Source: Dromaius novaehollandiae
Taxonomy: Eukaryota > Chordata > Aves > Casuariiformes > Dromaiidae
Assembly (NCBI RefSeq): GCF_036370855.1
Contig: NC_088102.1
Span: forward strand, 72,177,601-72,241,600
Length of the DNA stretch: 64,000 nucleotides
Direction of reading: 5' to 3'
Below are positions 20,231 to 33,133 of the stretch, piece by piece; position 1 is the stretch's first letter; each line of letters starts with the position of its first letter. The position numbers and the translations under genes are program-made. Under the pieces are notes generated by a model. The model did not search any database. It was not told the origin of the DNA and worked only from the letters and a program-made list of their open reading frames with translations.

Positions 20231-21626
20231 AGCCCTACTGACAAGGAGCTCCTAAGAAATCGAGCTCCATTTCAAGCTGACTGTGCTTCCTCTTGCTTTA
20301 GCGTACAAACAGAAATGGAGAGCACACATGATAAGAGAGTTCTTGCAGGCAGTCTTGATTCTAATGCACTGCTGGACCCTCCTCTCCTGCCTGAGCCCTT
20401 TCCCTAAGCACAGCAGCCTGGGAGACCTCATTGGCAAAGCTCCTCCTCCCTTCCTCCTCCTCTATGTGCCCTTTTTCACTGGAGTTCGGGTCAGCTTATC
20501 CAGGCCACCCTCCTGAGACATCAGCTCATCTCCTGAGCCTCACGACAGACCACTCTTGTGCTCGGCGGAGGCTCTCCTTCATTTCCTGCTTGCTGCTCTG
20601 CCCTCGGGCAGATGCTGGGGAGGTTAAATGTGATGACCACAAAGGCAAAGCCCTGCCAGGGACACCACCCATGCAGAGCAATGTTAACCTGGGGGAGGTC
20701 TCCACTCCTACCCAGAACGTCTCCTTGACCAGCAGGCTCAAGGGAACCAACACCGGTCTCCCATGACCCTCAGATTTGTCCCAGAGCACCTCGGATGCTC
20801 TGGATTTGCTCCAGGTCTCTGTGGCACTGGCACTGCAAAGAGATACTGATACACAGAAGCCTAGCGTTATCATACTCTGAAATGCAGCTGGCTGAGCAGA
20901 AACAGAAGCAGGTGGTGAGATGCTGGCTGTTCAGCAGGCCCAGCAGGTGCGTGTGCTCTGACACACAGCAACACTCAGGCTGCCGCTGCTGCTTCCCCTT
21001 GGGGGCTGGTGTGCAGTGGGGGAACCGTCTCCTTCCTACTTCAGCGCTGTATGGGGCGAGCGTGGCTGTGTGGGGGCTCACAGGCTGAAGGGCACAGACC
21101 TGCAGGCAACTGGGCAGCGCCTCCATCTGCCCACAGGCCACTGTGAGGGGCCCAGGCCCTCCTGCCAATGTGCCATGGAGCCTGGGGCTGGGCTTGACTT
21201 GGTGCCACCCTGGAGCTTTCTAGCCCAGAGCCAGCCCCAGTGCCTGCCCCATGTGGAGGGCTGCAGTGCGGAGGGACCTGGTGCCAGAGGTCAGCCCCAC
21301 AGCAGCAAGGAGGCTGCAGCAGATGCTGCCCCCAGCACAGGACAGTCCCTGTCAAGGAAGGGCTCTTGTCATGCTCCCTGGCACAGTGTGACACACCCAG
21401 ACCCATGCGGGATCAGGCATAGGAAGGGCCCACACACCCTGCACCCACTGCAGCACCCAGGTGGGGAGCCCTGCTCAGATCATCATCAGGCTCCCCACGG
21501 GGACAGCCAGGCAGGCACCCACCCACTGGTGGGGAGCGCATGATGCCAGAAGTGGAGCCGAGACGCATATATGGGCATGCACGGGGATGGAGAAGGTTAT
21601 TGGAGGCTGGGGCTCCGTCAGATGGG
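20231..21626. other. Upstream region of gene 2
   Basis: It is nearly identical to the region upstream of gene 5, at a constant offset of 40,891 bp. A short peptide after a TTGCTTTAG acceptor-like site near 20301 (AYKQKWRAHMIREF) resembles the start of a FISNA domain of NLRP proteins. No gene is supported. Confidence 0.45.
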
Positions 21627-21714
21627 AGATAACCCTCCTGATAACGTCTCAAAAGGTGCCTAATGCCGTTGATTGGCTCCCCTGGCAGCGGGGCCTGCAC
21701 CTCTGCCTATATAT
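21627..21714 (+). promoter_or_regulatory. Core promoter of gene 2
   Basis: AGATAA 21627, TGATAA 21639, ATTGG 21672, TATATAT 21708. The start codon at 21799 keeps the 91-bp distance from the TATA element. Confidence 0.65.
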
Positions 21715-21798
21715 TGCCCCCCCCACCACAGCAGTCTCTGGTGGCCCAGGAGGAGAGCGGGTGCTGGGGGCTGCACTGTGGGGCAGGAGGTGTTTGGG

Positions 21799-24700
21799 AT
21801 GGCCACCATCAGCCAGCTCCTTGCCAGCGCACTGGGGCTGCTGCTGTGCGTGCAGCTCTGCAGGGGTGAGTGCCTGCGGGCTCCCCGGGGCTGGAGCTGC
21901 CTGCCCTCATGCCGAGAGTGGGAGGCAGCCCTGGGGTTGGGGAGGCCACCGTGGGGCTGGGGTGGCCACCATGGGTCTGTGCGTGACCTGCTGGGAGGGC
22001 TTCCTAGGGACACCAGCGGAGACACCCCACCCAGGCAGCCCTCGGGGACTCGCAGTGCCTGCGCTGCGCTGGGGACAGGGCTTATGCCAGTGGGGCCAAA
22101 CACTGAGCACATGTGCCAGGACATGTGCTCTGCTGTGTTCACCTTGCATCGGGTGCTGGACATTCAGGAGAATGTCCTGCAGTGCGCCGAGGCTTTCCCC
22201 CCCAACAGCCATACATCGGGACCCAAAAGCCAGGCCCGCAGTGGGGAGTGGAGGCCATCAGGGCAGGGAACAGCTGTGGGACAGAGTCCCCCAGCCAGCC
22301 TGGTAGGGCAGGCTGTGCCAGGTGCCCGTGGCACCATGCTGGGACTCCATGTCCTCCTTTGTGGTCCCACATGGGCACCCACAGGCACCGGGGAGCTGCG
22401 ACTGGTTAACGGAGGCAGCCGCTGCGCCGGTCGGGTGGAGATGAAGCACGAGGGCCAGTGGGGCACCATGTGCAGCTATGACTTCGACTGGGATGTCCGT
22501 GGGGCCTCCGTGGTCTGCAGGCAGTTGGGATGCGGCACCGTGGCCAGGGCCTCCCCGTACACCCCATTTGGGGCTGGGACTGGCCGGATTTGGCTGCAAC
22601 CCTTCTTATGCCGTGGCACTGAGACAGCGCTCCACAACTGCCCCCACTTCGGCTGGGGCCAGCACTACTGTGGCCATGACACAGATGTTGGGGTGACGTG
22701 CTCAGGTGAGGGTTTGGGTGACCGTACTGTGGTGCAGCCCCTTGGCTGCTCACGGTTGGGAGCTGGCATGGCCATTACCAGGGACTTCCCAATGGGGACT
22801 CCCTGGACACAGATGGGGTGCAGGAGTGGGGCTGGAGGGCAGCACCCTCATGCCCTGAGGGCACCTCTAATGCAGATGCCGTGGAGCTGAGGCTGGTGAA
22901 TGGAGGTGGTCCCTGTGCAGGCAGAGTGGAGGTGAAGCTGCGGGGCCAGTGGGGGACGGTGGCAGATAATGAATGGGACATGGAAGATGCCGAGGTGGTG
23001 TGTCAGCAGCTGGGCTGTGGCTCAGCCAAAAGCGCCCATGCCTGGAGCCGCTTTGGGAAAGGGTCTGGACCAATTCATCTGGCTGTCGTTGACTGTCGCG
23101 GGGATGAGTCTGCCCTCTGGGAATGTACTATCAAGGGATGGGAGCTGTACAATGGAAGCCATAGCTGGGATGTTGGCGTGGTCTGCCAAGGTAAGAGCTG
23201 TGGTGGTCACAGCCCAGGCTGTCTCGCCCCCGGGGGCCACCTGTGCCAGCACCAAAGCTCTGGTGGCAGCCCCTCCACAACACCCCAACATGTCCCAGGG
23301 ACCCCCAAGAGACCCCAGACTCTCTCCTCCGGCAGGGTTTGTGCGGCTGGTTGGCGGAGATGGTGCCTGCTTGGGCCGCGTGGAGGTCAGGCAGGGCCGA
23401 GCCTGGGCCACCCTCTGTGAAGCCCACATGGACCTCAACACCGCCCATGTCATCTGCAAGGAGCTGGGCTGTGGAGCAGCTCTGGCCATCACTGGGGCGG
23501 CACGCTTTGGGGCAGGAGCTGGGCCCATCTGGGACGGGGGCTTTGAGTGTGCAGGCAATGAATCCCTCCTGTCTGCCTGCGCCCGCAGGCTGCCCCATGG
23601 CCAGGGCTGCACCCACACCAGTGACGCTGCCATCATCTGCTCCCGTAAGAGAGCAGGGCACGGGACAGAGGCTGCAGCGGGAGGCGGGGGAGACGGGCAG
23701 CAGGGACAGGGGTGCCCAGGGCAGGGACGGGGCAGGGAGGCTGCGGCCTGGCTTGTGGCAGTCCCCAGGGGCACGAGACGGCAGCGGGGCATGGGGAGGC
23801 AGAGGGCTGCCATGCCTGCATGCCCCCACCATTGCAGAGCAGGGGACATGAGCTTTCATCTCCAGCGTCTTTTCTCCCTCCCAGCCTACACAGGCTTCAG
23901 GCTGGTGAACGGCAGCACAGAGTGCACAGGGCGGGTGGAGCTGGAGGCACGCGGCACCTGGGGCTCCCTCTGCGACGCTGGCTGGGACGTGCCCGATGCC
24001 CAGGTGCTCTGCCACCACCTTGGCTGCGGCTTTGCTGCCTCTGTGCCTCGCAGAGGGTATTTTGGGACAGGGAGCGGCCCGCTGTGGCAGGACACATTTC
24101 ACTGCAGCGGGACCGAGTCCCACCTGGGAGAGTGCCCTGCCATGGCGCTGGGGACCCCTGCCTGCTCGCCGGACCACGCTGCCGCAGTCAATTGCTCAGG
24201 TGCGTGCGGGGCAGGTGGCGTCAGACAGGAGGGCCTGCTGTGGGGAGGGGACCCAGCACCCCAAATGGAGGGGTGCCCCTCCTTCTCACTGCCAGCAGGA
24301 GCTGTGGGGCACAGGGCCCGTCTGGGGAAGCAGGGCCATGTCAGGGCAGGAGGAGGGCTGAGCCCAGGCACAGGGTAGCAGGCACATGGGCAGGAGGAGG
24401 GCAGTGGGGCTGTGCTGTCCCCCGGCAAGCCGTGGGGCTCCTTGGCACCCCACGGTCCCCACAGGACATCTCCCCTCTGTGTGGGGCCAGGTGGCACTGA
24501 ACCCCTGCGGCTGGTGGACGGGGAGAGCCGTTGTGACGGGCGCCTGGAGGTGGCCCTGGGTGGGGCCTGGGGCCGAGTCCTGCCACAGCAGTGGGACGAC
24601 AGCGGTGCCAGCGTGGTGTGCCGGCAGCTCCGGTGCGGCACGGTGCAGAAGGCCTACACCGCCCCAGTGCTGGGGCCAGGCTCGAGTCCCCTGGGGCTGA

Positions 24701-27700
24701 GTGGGCTCTGGTGTGCAGGCACGGAGACCCACCTGGCCCAGTGCAATGCCACGCTGCCCAGCGCCGTGCCATCGGGCCACACTGAGGAGGCGGTGGTTGT
24801 GTGCTCAGGTGAGTGTGCCAGGAAGGGCCCCAGGGTGCCGCAGGGGCCTGAGTGGCTGCCCCATCCCGGGCTGTCTCTGGCTGCAGGGAGCCGGCGGGTG
24901 CGGCTGGCAAGCGGCCCTGGGCGCTGTGCTGGGAGAGTGGAGGTCTACGTGCAGGGGGCCTGGATCCATGTCTGTGAGGATGCCTGGGACCTCTGGGATG
25001 CCACCGTCGTCTGCCGCCAGCTGGGCTGCGGCAAGGCCCTGGCAGTGCCCGGCTCAGCCCGCTACGGCCGGGGCTCGGGGCCAGTGTGGCTGGGCGCCGG
25101 TGGGTGCTCCGGGACCGAGGCGACACTCTGGGACTGCTCGGCCCCGGCCCCGGCTCCAGGGCAGCGTGGTTGCAAGCAGGGTGCTGGCGCAGCAGCCGTT
25201 TGCTCAGGTCAGTGGCATCCTCCACTGGGGCCAGACGTAGCAGGGCTGTGGGACTGGCCGTGGTGCCAGCCCTCCCCACCGGCCTCCCTGACCAGCTCCC
25301 CACACCCTGGGCAGTCCCGGGGAGCGAGATGGCGCCTTTGCCCCACTGCCCCAGCGTGTCCGCTGCTTGGGGTGCTTCTCTTAGTGCCTCGGGGAGGTGG
25401 GCGGCGTAGTCATAAGAGTGGGGGTGTCTGCCCAGCCCTGGCTCAGCTGTGCCCCGCCCCGCTCATGCTATCCCCTTGCAGAGCTCACAGTCCTGCGGCT
25501 GGCGGGTGGCAGTGGCTGCACTGGGCGCCTGGAGGTCTTCTACAATGGGACGTGGGGCAGCGTGTGCGCCAATGGCACCAGCCCCGCCACAGCCGCCGTG
25601 GTGTGCCAGCAGCTGGGCTGCGGGGCCACGGGCCGACTGGCATCTGCCCCAGCAACCACACAGGGCTCAGGCCCCGCGTGGCTGGCCTGGGTGCAGTGCG
25701 AGCTGGGGACCGACTCCCTCTGGCACTGCCCCTCGGCACCCTGGCACCTGCAGCCCTGTGACTTCCCTGGGGACACCCACATCACATGTGACAGGGACCC
25801 TGGCGGCACCAGAGTGACTCCCACGCCAGCCAGGGCAACTGGATGCCCAGACGGCACAGCTTGCACAGGTAGCTTTGCCAGCGCAGTGGCCCCAGGGACC
25901 CTCCAGCTCGGGCTGGCGCAGCCCAGTGGAGGGGGAGCAGCTCTGGCAAGGAGACCCCAGCTGCCCGGGCACTGTCACCCCTCGGCTTCATGCAGGGGTT
26001 GGCCCTTCGGCCCAGGGGTGCCCTCCTTGGCCTCCCTGTCCTGCCAGCCACTCCCCTGCATCCCCCCATGCATCCACAGTGATGCAGGATGGGACAGGGT
26101 CCCCAGCCTCCCTCCAGCTCTGCCGTGTTTTGGTGTCCTCACAGGTGCCCACAGGAGCCCCGCGGGGGGTGCTGGGGCCATGCCAGTGCCCACCATCCTC
26201 TGCATCATCCTGGGGACCCTGCTCTGCCTGGCCCTGGGGGCTCTCGCCATGCAGGCATGGCGCACCATGGCTCAGCACAGAGGTGGGTCGCACCGGGGTT
26301 CTCCGGGGCTGAATCTACCAGGACGAGGCACCAGGGCAGAGCCAGTCAGGGCTGGGGGCCACTGATGGCTCCCGGGACTGCCTGGCCATGGGGCGGCCCG
26401 GCTGCACAGGCTGGGGACAGGCGTGGCGGTGGAGGCCAGGAGGCCAGTGCTGAAAGAGGGCAGGACGCAGCGCAGCACAAGGGCCAGGCAGGGGCACCAG
26501 AGCCACTCGGTGGATGGGGCACAGCAGTGGAGCTGGGCCACAGGGATATCGGGGGCACAGCTGGTGACCCCCACCATCCCATGTGCTGTGCCCATGGCCT
26601 GGGGTTATGGCTGCCCTTGCTTTCCAGGCCCTGGCAGAGCTGGGGACACAATCTCTGAGGCCGTCTATGAGGAGCTCGACTACACCCTGACGCCGGAGTA
26701 CCAGGAGGTGCCCAGTGGCTCAGGTGCGTACACCCTGACTCCCGTGCTCGGGCCAGCCCAGCCCGGCACCTCTCCCTGGGGAAGGAGGTCTCTGCGCTGA
26801 GGCCCCCACGCACCCGCTGCAGCAGCTGTGCTGGGAGCCTGGCCATGTGCTGGCCACGGGGAGCTGGAGTGCAGGGCCGTATCCTGGCCCCTCACAGTCC
26901 CCGCTGTGCGGTGAGGCTGTCCTGCCCAGGGTGCTGGCCAGGCCGTGGGACTGGGCAGCCTCTCCTAACGCCCCATCCTCCAGGCTCTCCATCAGAAGGC
27001 TCAGCAGCAAAGCTGCCGTATTACACCAGTGACAGCGTGGAGGTCAGCAGCCCCGCGACAGCAGCAGGTACGGGGCCGGAGTGCAGGGCCGTGCTGCAAC
27101 GCGCCCAGAGGCGCAGCCGTCATGCCACAGCCAGTGCCAGCAGGGGCCTCACATGGTGCCTGTGCAGCATGGCCACGTGGCCCTCGGTTATTTTCTGGGC
27201 CAACACTCGTGGCTGGGGATGAGCCTCTGGGCTGCTGGCTCCATCCGAGAGCTGGCAGCCCCATGCAGCAGGCCTGGCCCCCATGTCGGCACCCGCAGCT
27301 CTGTGGTCAGTGGGGGCTGGCACAACGCGACCCCTGCCCTGGCCTTCATTTCACTGCCCTGTCTGTTGCAGACACCCCTGCCCTGCCCAGGCATGGCCCC
27401 CCGGATGGGTATGACGATGCCGCGGCCGTGCTGCACCCGGGAGAGGCCGCTTCTCCAGGGTTGAGTGACGGAGGTGTCTCCGAGGTCACGGTGCTGGAAG
27501 GTAAGAGGCACCACAGCCCATACAGCAGCACTGCCATTCCCAGCGCTGTGCCATCCCGCCGGGAGAGGTGGCTCCCCGTGCTCTACTGCGGCGGTGGGTG
27601 GTGCCTGGGCATGGCGGGGACCACTGGCCTGGACCTGGCAGCCGGGGGATGAAATGCCCCCTAGAGGCACCGGCCATGCTGTCCGCAGCGGGGAGCCGGC

Positions 27701-27813
27701 CCTCGCTGAGCCACCCGGAGCTGCCAGGAGCCACGACAGATGCACCAGCTTCAGCGCCCCGAGACATGGGCTACGACGATGTTGGTGTCAGTGGCCCCAG
27801 GACATCACTGTGA
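21799..27813 (+). CDS. Gene 2: WC1/CD163L1-like receptor with seven SRCR domains
   Basis: Exons: 21799-21865, SRCR1 22385-22705, SRCR2 22876-23190, SRCR3 23336-23644, SRCR4 23885-24199, SRCR5 24491-24808, SRCR6 24887-25207, SRCR7 25482-25868, membrane 26145-26282, tail 26628-26723, 26984-27067, 27372-27500, 27689-27813. The spliced frame is open for 974 residues, with all donors and acceptors canonical. SRCR6 is two residues shorter than in gene 1, in a Pro-Ala run before the seventh cysteine. SRCR2 keeps C4 (LGCG). The tail carries VYEELDYTLTPEYQEV, GYDDAAAV and GYDDVGVSG. The 5' end up to the SRCR1-2 intron matches gene 5. From within SRCR7 onward the gene is almost the same as gene 3. This looks like the most intact member of the array. 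Confidence 0.92.
25869..26144 (+). other. Open 276-bp stalk/intron segment of gene 2
   Basis: It is open and in frame (92 codons) between SRCR7 and the membrane exon. It carries a GTAGCTTTGCCAGCGCAG start that differs from the gene 1 type (GTAGCTCTGCCTGCGCAG). Confidence 0.5.
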
Positions 27814-28043
27814 GCATGGCGGGGCCGTGCTGTGGCAGTCCCTGAGGACACACACGGTGCCATGGGGCTCTGCCCCCATGAGCCACAGGCCAACCACAGC
27901 AGGCATCGTCTGTCTCACTAACGGCCCACTCGGGCTGGCCAGGGACTATGGGCACCATGGAGATGTGCCTCCATCATCCCTCCTGCGCAGCCCTCCAGGT
28001 GCTGCCTGAGTTTGTGCTTCCACTGTGCATTTCTCTCTCTTCT

Positions 28044-28059
28044 ATTAAAAAAAATTAAA
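28044..28059 (+). promoter_or_regulatory. Polyadenylation signals of gene 2 (two ATTAAA)
   Basis: ATTAAA at 28044 and at 28054, about 230 bp after the stop codon. Confidence 0.7.
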
Positions 28060-28640
28060 AAATGTTTGGAGCCTCGGCCCCAAGGTGAGGCCTTTGGGCA
28101 CACTGCTGTATCCTCAGGGGTGGCTGGGGCGGACAAGGAGCATGTCCTGCTCAGAGTGAGCTCTGTTGCACATAGCCAGTAACTCTCCTGCCGGCCTCAC
28201 ACGGCTCCAGTTAATCGCTGTTGCTGCTGCAGGTCTTTCGCCCGCACTGTCCTACACTGGGATGTTACCATGCACGGCACCCTGACTACTGTGGCCCTCA
28301 CCCGCCCCAGAGCAGCTCTGCACCAGGTCGACATTTGCCATCGCTGGTGGTGCACACTGCCCATGGCAGGGACTGCAGTGGAGCAAGCGTTGCTCTATAG
28401 AAAGGGCCAAGCATGGGCAGCGCCGCCTGATGCAGCAGTGGTGGAGCAGCTGGCAGGCTTCCTCTCCTCGCTGGAGGTTTCCCTTGCTGTAAGGCAGGCC
28501 TGCAGCCCAAACACAAGGGCAGGACAATAGTGTGACAAGTGGAGATGTCTTGGAGGGAGGCTATGGTCTGCCTTCCTGCCTGCCACCTAGTAAAAGCCCC
28601 CATCTGGGAGAGCAGGGCAGATGCTTTGTCTCCTTGATTG
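28060..28640. other. 3' flank of gene 2 with a conserved 86-codon open frame
   Basis: The frame 28270-28530 is intact and is nearly unchanged in the 3' flanks of genes 3 and 4. I find no domain, and conservation here equals that of the surrounding DNA, so recent copying explains it better than coding function. Confidence 0.4.
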
Positions 28641-30095
28641 GAGGCATCACTGGGCACCAGTGAAAAGAGTCTGGCCCCATCCTCTTCACAAATTCCCTTC
28701 ACATAGTTATACCCATCAATAGAGACCCCCCCGCCCTCAGGCTTCTCTCCTCCACCATGAACAGGCCCAGCTCTCTCAGCTTTTCCTTGTATGATACATA
28801 TTCCCATTCCTTCAGCATCATAGGAGCCCTTTGCTGCACTTGCTCCAGGAGCTCCGTGTCTCTCTTGTCTTGAGGAGTCCAGAACTGCACACAGCACTCC
28901 AGACGTGGCCTCCCCAGGGCTCAGTAGAGGCAAAGGATCACCTCCCTCCACCTGCTGACAACACTCTGCCTAATGCAGCCCAGCATACCCTTGGCCTTCT
29001 TGGCCACAAGGGCACGGTGCTGGCTCACGGTCAGCTTGTTGTCCACCAGGCCTCCCAGGTCCTTCTCTGCACGGCTGCTTTCCAGCAGGTCAGCCACCAC
29101 CCTCTACTGCTGCAGCGGGTATTCCTCCCCAGGGGCAGGCCTCTGCACTTCACCTGATTCAGCTTCATGAGGTTCCCCTCTGCCCATCTCCCCAGACCGT
29201 CAAGCTACCTCAGAAGGGCAGCACAGCCCTCTGGGGTATCTGCCACTCCTCTCAGGATCACCCTTGGATCATCAGCACACTTGCTGTGGGTGCACTCTGT
29301 CCCCTCATCCACGTCACTGAGGAAGAAGATGAACAGTACTGCACCCAGCATGGACCCCTGGCAGACACCGCCAGCTACAGTCCTCCAACGAGACTTTGTG
29401 CTGCTCATCACAATCCTCTGAGCTCTGCCAGACAGCCAGTTTTCAAGCCACCTCACTGTCTGCCCATCTAACCCACACTTCCTCAGCTTGCCTGTGAGGA
29501 TGTGATGGGAGACAGTGTCCAAAGCCTTGCTCAAGTCAAGGGAGACAACTTGCCCTGCTCTCCCCTCATCTACCCAGCCAGGCGTCCCATCCTAGAAGGC
29601 TCTCACGTTGGTTAAGCATGATTTCCCCCTTTGGGAATCCACACTTGCTACTCTGGATCTGGAAAAGTCAGCCTCTCTTGAGGCTTTCTCCCTGCTCTCC
29701 AGGGCCTGGGATATGCGGAGGGCCCGTCTTTGCAGGAAAGACTGCAGCAAAGCAGCATTTAGGATCTCTGCCTTTCCAACATGCTTTGTCACCAGGGCAC
29801 TTTGCCCAGTCAGCAGTGAGCCCACAACTTCCCTTCTCCTCCTTTGGTTATTGATGGATTTAAAGAAGCCCTGCTTGCTTCACATCCCTCAACACATTAA
29901 ACTCCAAAGGGGCCGGGGTCTCGGCCTGGACCTTTTGAGCCCCATCCTTCCTACTCGGACAACATCCCTCTATTCCTCCCATGTTTCCTGAGGCTGGCTC
30001 CACACAAGCCCTGCCTCAGCTCTTGGCAGTTCTCCTTAACCATGGTGTCAAACAGATGTCCCCTGGCATTGTAGTACTCTAAGAGTAGTTCAGGA
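28641..30095 (-). mobile_element. CR1-type LINE fragment A in spacer 2-3
   Basis: The - strand 29205-29534 holds SKALDTVSHH through DEGTECTHSKCADD. Upstream ORF2 parts GKSCLTNVRAF and LLTGQSALVTKH follow at 29592-29825. Further left is LLEQVQQRAPMMLKEWEYVS (C-terminal ORF2). It is almost identical to 41571-43025. Confidence 0.85.
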
Positions 30096-30159
30096 AACCA
30101 CAAGTGTAAGCCACACACATGCAGCCACAGGCAACAAGCAAGCCAACGCTGCTGTTACT

Positions 30160-30405
30160 ATGGCACGGCTGTTTCAACCTCATGAAGAAGGACAAGCGCC
30201 ACACACCACTGTGTTGCTGGGAGCTGCAGGGATGGGAAAGACAATGACAAGGAGGAAGATCACCATGGAGTGGGCAGGAGCAGTCCTTTATACACAGTTT
30301 GACTATGTTTTCTACCTCAACTGGAAAGAAATCAGCCCCACTACAGCAGGGAGTGCAGCACACTTGATTTCCAAGCTCTGTCATTGCCCCTACTTGGACT
30401 CTTCC
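30160..30405 (+). pseudogene. NACHT-domain fragment in spacer 2-3, frame open
   Basis: An open frame of 82 codons runs from ARLFQPHEEGQAPHTTVLLG through GAAGMGKT (Walker A, intact) and FDYVFYLNWKEIS to SKLCHCPYLDSS. This covers the FISNA-NACHT joint and the first part of NACHT. The open frame runs on to 30597 but without similarity. Walker B, the remaining NACHT subdomains and the LRRs are absent, so no working NLRP is encoded. A small novel transcript cannot be ruled out. Confidence 0.7.
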
Positions 30406-32539
30406 ATCTTGGCTGGACCAGAAGTGCCTGGAGCCTGCACTTGCACTCTCTCCCCTGGCCTTCACAGTCTGGGTGGTTTTTTCCAGGCACAGCCCACATG
30501 GACTCACGAGCCACCTGGGCCCTGCATGGCCAATGCCTTTTGCTCAGACAGCAAGCAGGCCCTGCAGCGTCCTAGTGGGATGCAAGTACGGAGTTGAACT
30601 CTCTGGACTTGTGCACCCCCGAGCTAAAGAGAAACCTGAAACGAGAGCTCAAGGCCCCTGTGACCTTCTGCCCAACAAGAGCCGGCACAGAGCCTGGCTT
30701 GGGTCAGAATGGTTTGGGCTGGCCCTGTGGGACTCCTGCCACGTGCTTAACCCTGGCTCCTGTTCCCTGATTCAGAGCTGGAAAGCACTGAAACACAGAT
30801 ATGGTTCACCTGAGCAGACACTGAGACAGGACAACCACAGTGTCCCTCTCTCGCCTGCACAGCCCTGGGTGCACCATGGCTGCTTGGAGGCCAGTGTGGC
30901 AAACCCCATGAGCTGTGAGACTTTGGATACCTTCTGCCTCTTTTCCCCAGAAGCACCAGGGCAGTGAAAGCCATGGGCAGGGAGTGGGCATGGCAGCAGG
31001 GCTGTGGCCGTGCAGGCCCCCTGAGGTCGGATGCTGTGGGGCCGGGACAGTGTATCGCCATCGAGGTGGACCATGCCGTGTGGTCTCCGGCGGCAGTTCT
31101 TCTCTTTTTCTTGTTCGATTGAAAGACTGAACACATTGGGAGTAAAGGAAGAAACGTAGCAGGAGTTGGCTGCGCTCAAGGGAAGAAGGGAATTTTGCTG
31201 CTGTCATACCGGTGGGGGAGGACGGTGGCATTATGGGTAGGCGTGCCTCAAAGGGAGGCCACGGCCTGTCTTCCTGCCTGCCACCAAGCGTTGGCCCCAT
31301 CCGAGACAGCAAGGCACACACTTTATGTCCGTGATTGGAGGCATCACCCACAAGGGGTACAAAGGAGGGTTGGGAAGAAAGCTGAAGGCATGTCTCTCAA
31401 TGCTAAATATCCCTCTCTGGCTTCCCAACTGCTGCACTTTCATCTCTATAATCAGCTCACAGCTTTGGTACCTCCCATGAATGTTCCGCCAGTTAAACAC
31501 AGAAGGTCTACATGCTCAATGGTTACGCTGCATTAGTTTTCTATGCTGCTCTTTCCTCTCTATGTGGTCAGTGCATATGCTGCATGAGCTTTCTATGCCA
31601 CTCTTGTCTCTCTGCAAGGCCTGCCGGCATTTGTACGCAGCCCATACCGGAATGCTGAGGTCTGACAAGCCCCTGCCGCTAGTCCACTTCCCGACGGCTT
31701 CTGTTGCTGTGACCTGCTACTCTTTCAACTAGGGAAGCAAGTAGCTATGCACTGAGCTTTGCAGCCAAGGTAGGATGTGTCCTGCGAGAGCCCTGACTCA
31801 GCTGCTGATCTGCACCTCATCCCTGGTGTCTGTACACAGTGGGAAAATCCCCACACTGGGGCACTGGAGCTGTCTGTTGCACTGCAGCTGCAAAAAATGT
31901 CCCCACGTGGCAGCTGAGCTTGCCTGGGCAGAGGAGGATTCCCACCAGCTGTGACGCAACTGTGGGCAGGTGCTGGCCACCCTCGTCCCTGCCTTGGAAG
32001 GGGGTTCCGGGATGTTGGATGGAGGGTGCATTCCAAGGTGGAGCGAGGTGCTGGGAACTCCCCTGCCCTTGGGTGGGTGCTGCTGCCACAGCTTAGAGGA
32101 GGCCTGAGAGACCTGCAAGGCATTGCTGGGCTGAACTGCTTTGCTGGTACAGCCAGCCACGAGCACAGGTCCCCTTGACAACCAAATCCACCTAGCTACC
32201 TACTGCAGATGCTGAAGCAGCCACCCTTCCAGGCATTGTGTGGGAGGGAAACAAGGGGACAGGGCTGGGGCCGTGCCTGATTCACTGGACCTGAAAAGGG
32301 CACAGACTGGAAGTGGCATCCTCCCATGTTCCCACTGCAGTCGGTGGGGAGAAACAGGCCATACAGGGGGGGAATGCAGGTGCAGGCTGGACTGAACCAT
32401 CCCGGGCACTGTCTCCCTCTGCCCTCCCAGTTCTGCACCAGCACCTGCACTAGCAGGGAGCATGAATGATGAAGTGCATCTGCACAGGGCTGACAGCATG
32501 GCACGACTGAAGCTGCCCTCCACTCTGCCTTGTGTTCAC
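30406..32539. other. Spacer 2-3 middle block, unassigned
   Basis: It matches 43336-45390 with few differences. At its right end, near 32460, about 75 bp present in other spacers (CAGGGCCTGGCAGCTCGGC...) are missing. No gene is recognised. Confidence 0.4.
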
Positions 32540-33133
32540 GGAAGCACAGAAGCACGCAACGGCAGAGGTTGGAAGGGACCTCTGGAGATCATTGTGGTCA
32601 ATGCCCCTGCCCATGAGGGTCATCTAAAGCCCATCGCCCAGGACCCTATCCAGACGCCTCTGCAATGTCTCCTAGGACGGAGACCCCACAATCTCCCCAG
32701 GAAACCTGTTCCCGGGCTCTGTCACACTCACAGGAAAGTTTTTCCCTCTGGGCAGACGGAACTTCCTGGGTTTCAGGTTGTGCCCGTTGCCTCTCGTCCT
32801 ATCGCTAGGCACCACTGAAAAGCTCTTGACACCCTCCCTTCAGATATTTATGCCCACTGATAAAGATTCCCCCACAGCCTTCCCTTCTCCACCATGAACA
32901 GGCCCAGTTCTCTCAGCCTTTCCGCGTGTGACAGATGCTCCCATCTCTTAAGCATCATAGGAGCCAAATGGGCCTTGACATTCCGAGCCCCATCCTTGCC
33001 TGCTTGGACAACATCCCTCCATTTCTCCCACATTTCCTGAGGCTGGCTCCACACCAGCCCTTCCTCAACCTTTCGCACTTCTCCTTAACCATGGTGTCAA
33101 ACAGGTGTCACACAGCATTGGTGTGCTGTTAGA
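32540..33133 (-). mobile_element. CR1-type LINE fragment B in spacer 2-3
   Basis: The CR1 3' tail and ORF2 C-terminal words are present. A 6-bp deletion at AGGAAAGTTTTTCC (AGGAAAGAAGCTTATCC elsewhere) distinguishes this copy. The WRDVVQAGKDG join is kept. Confidence 0.8.
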
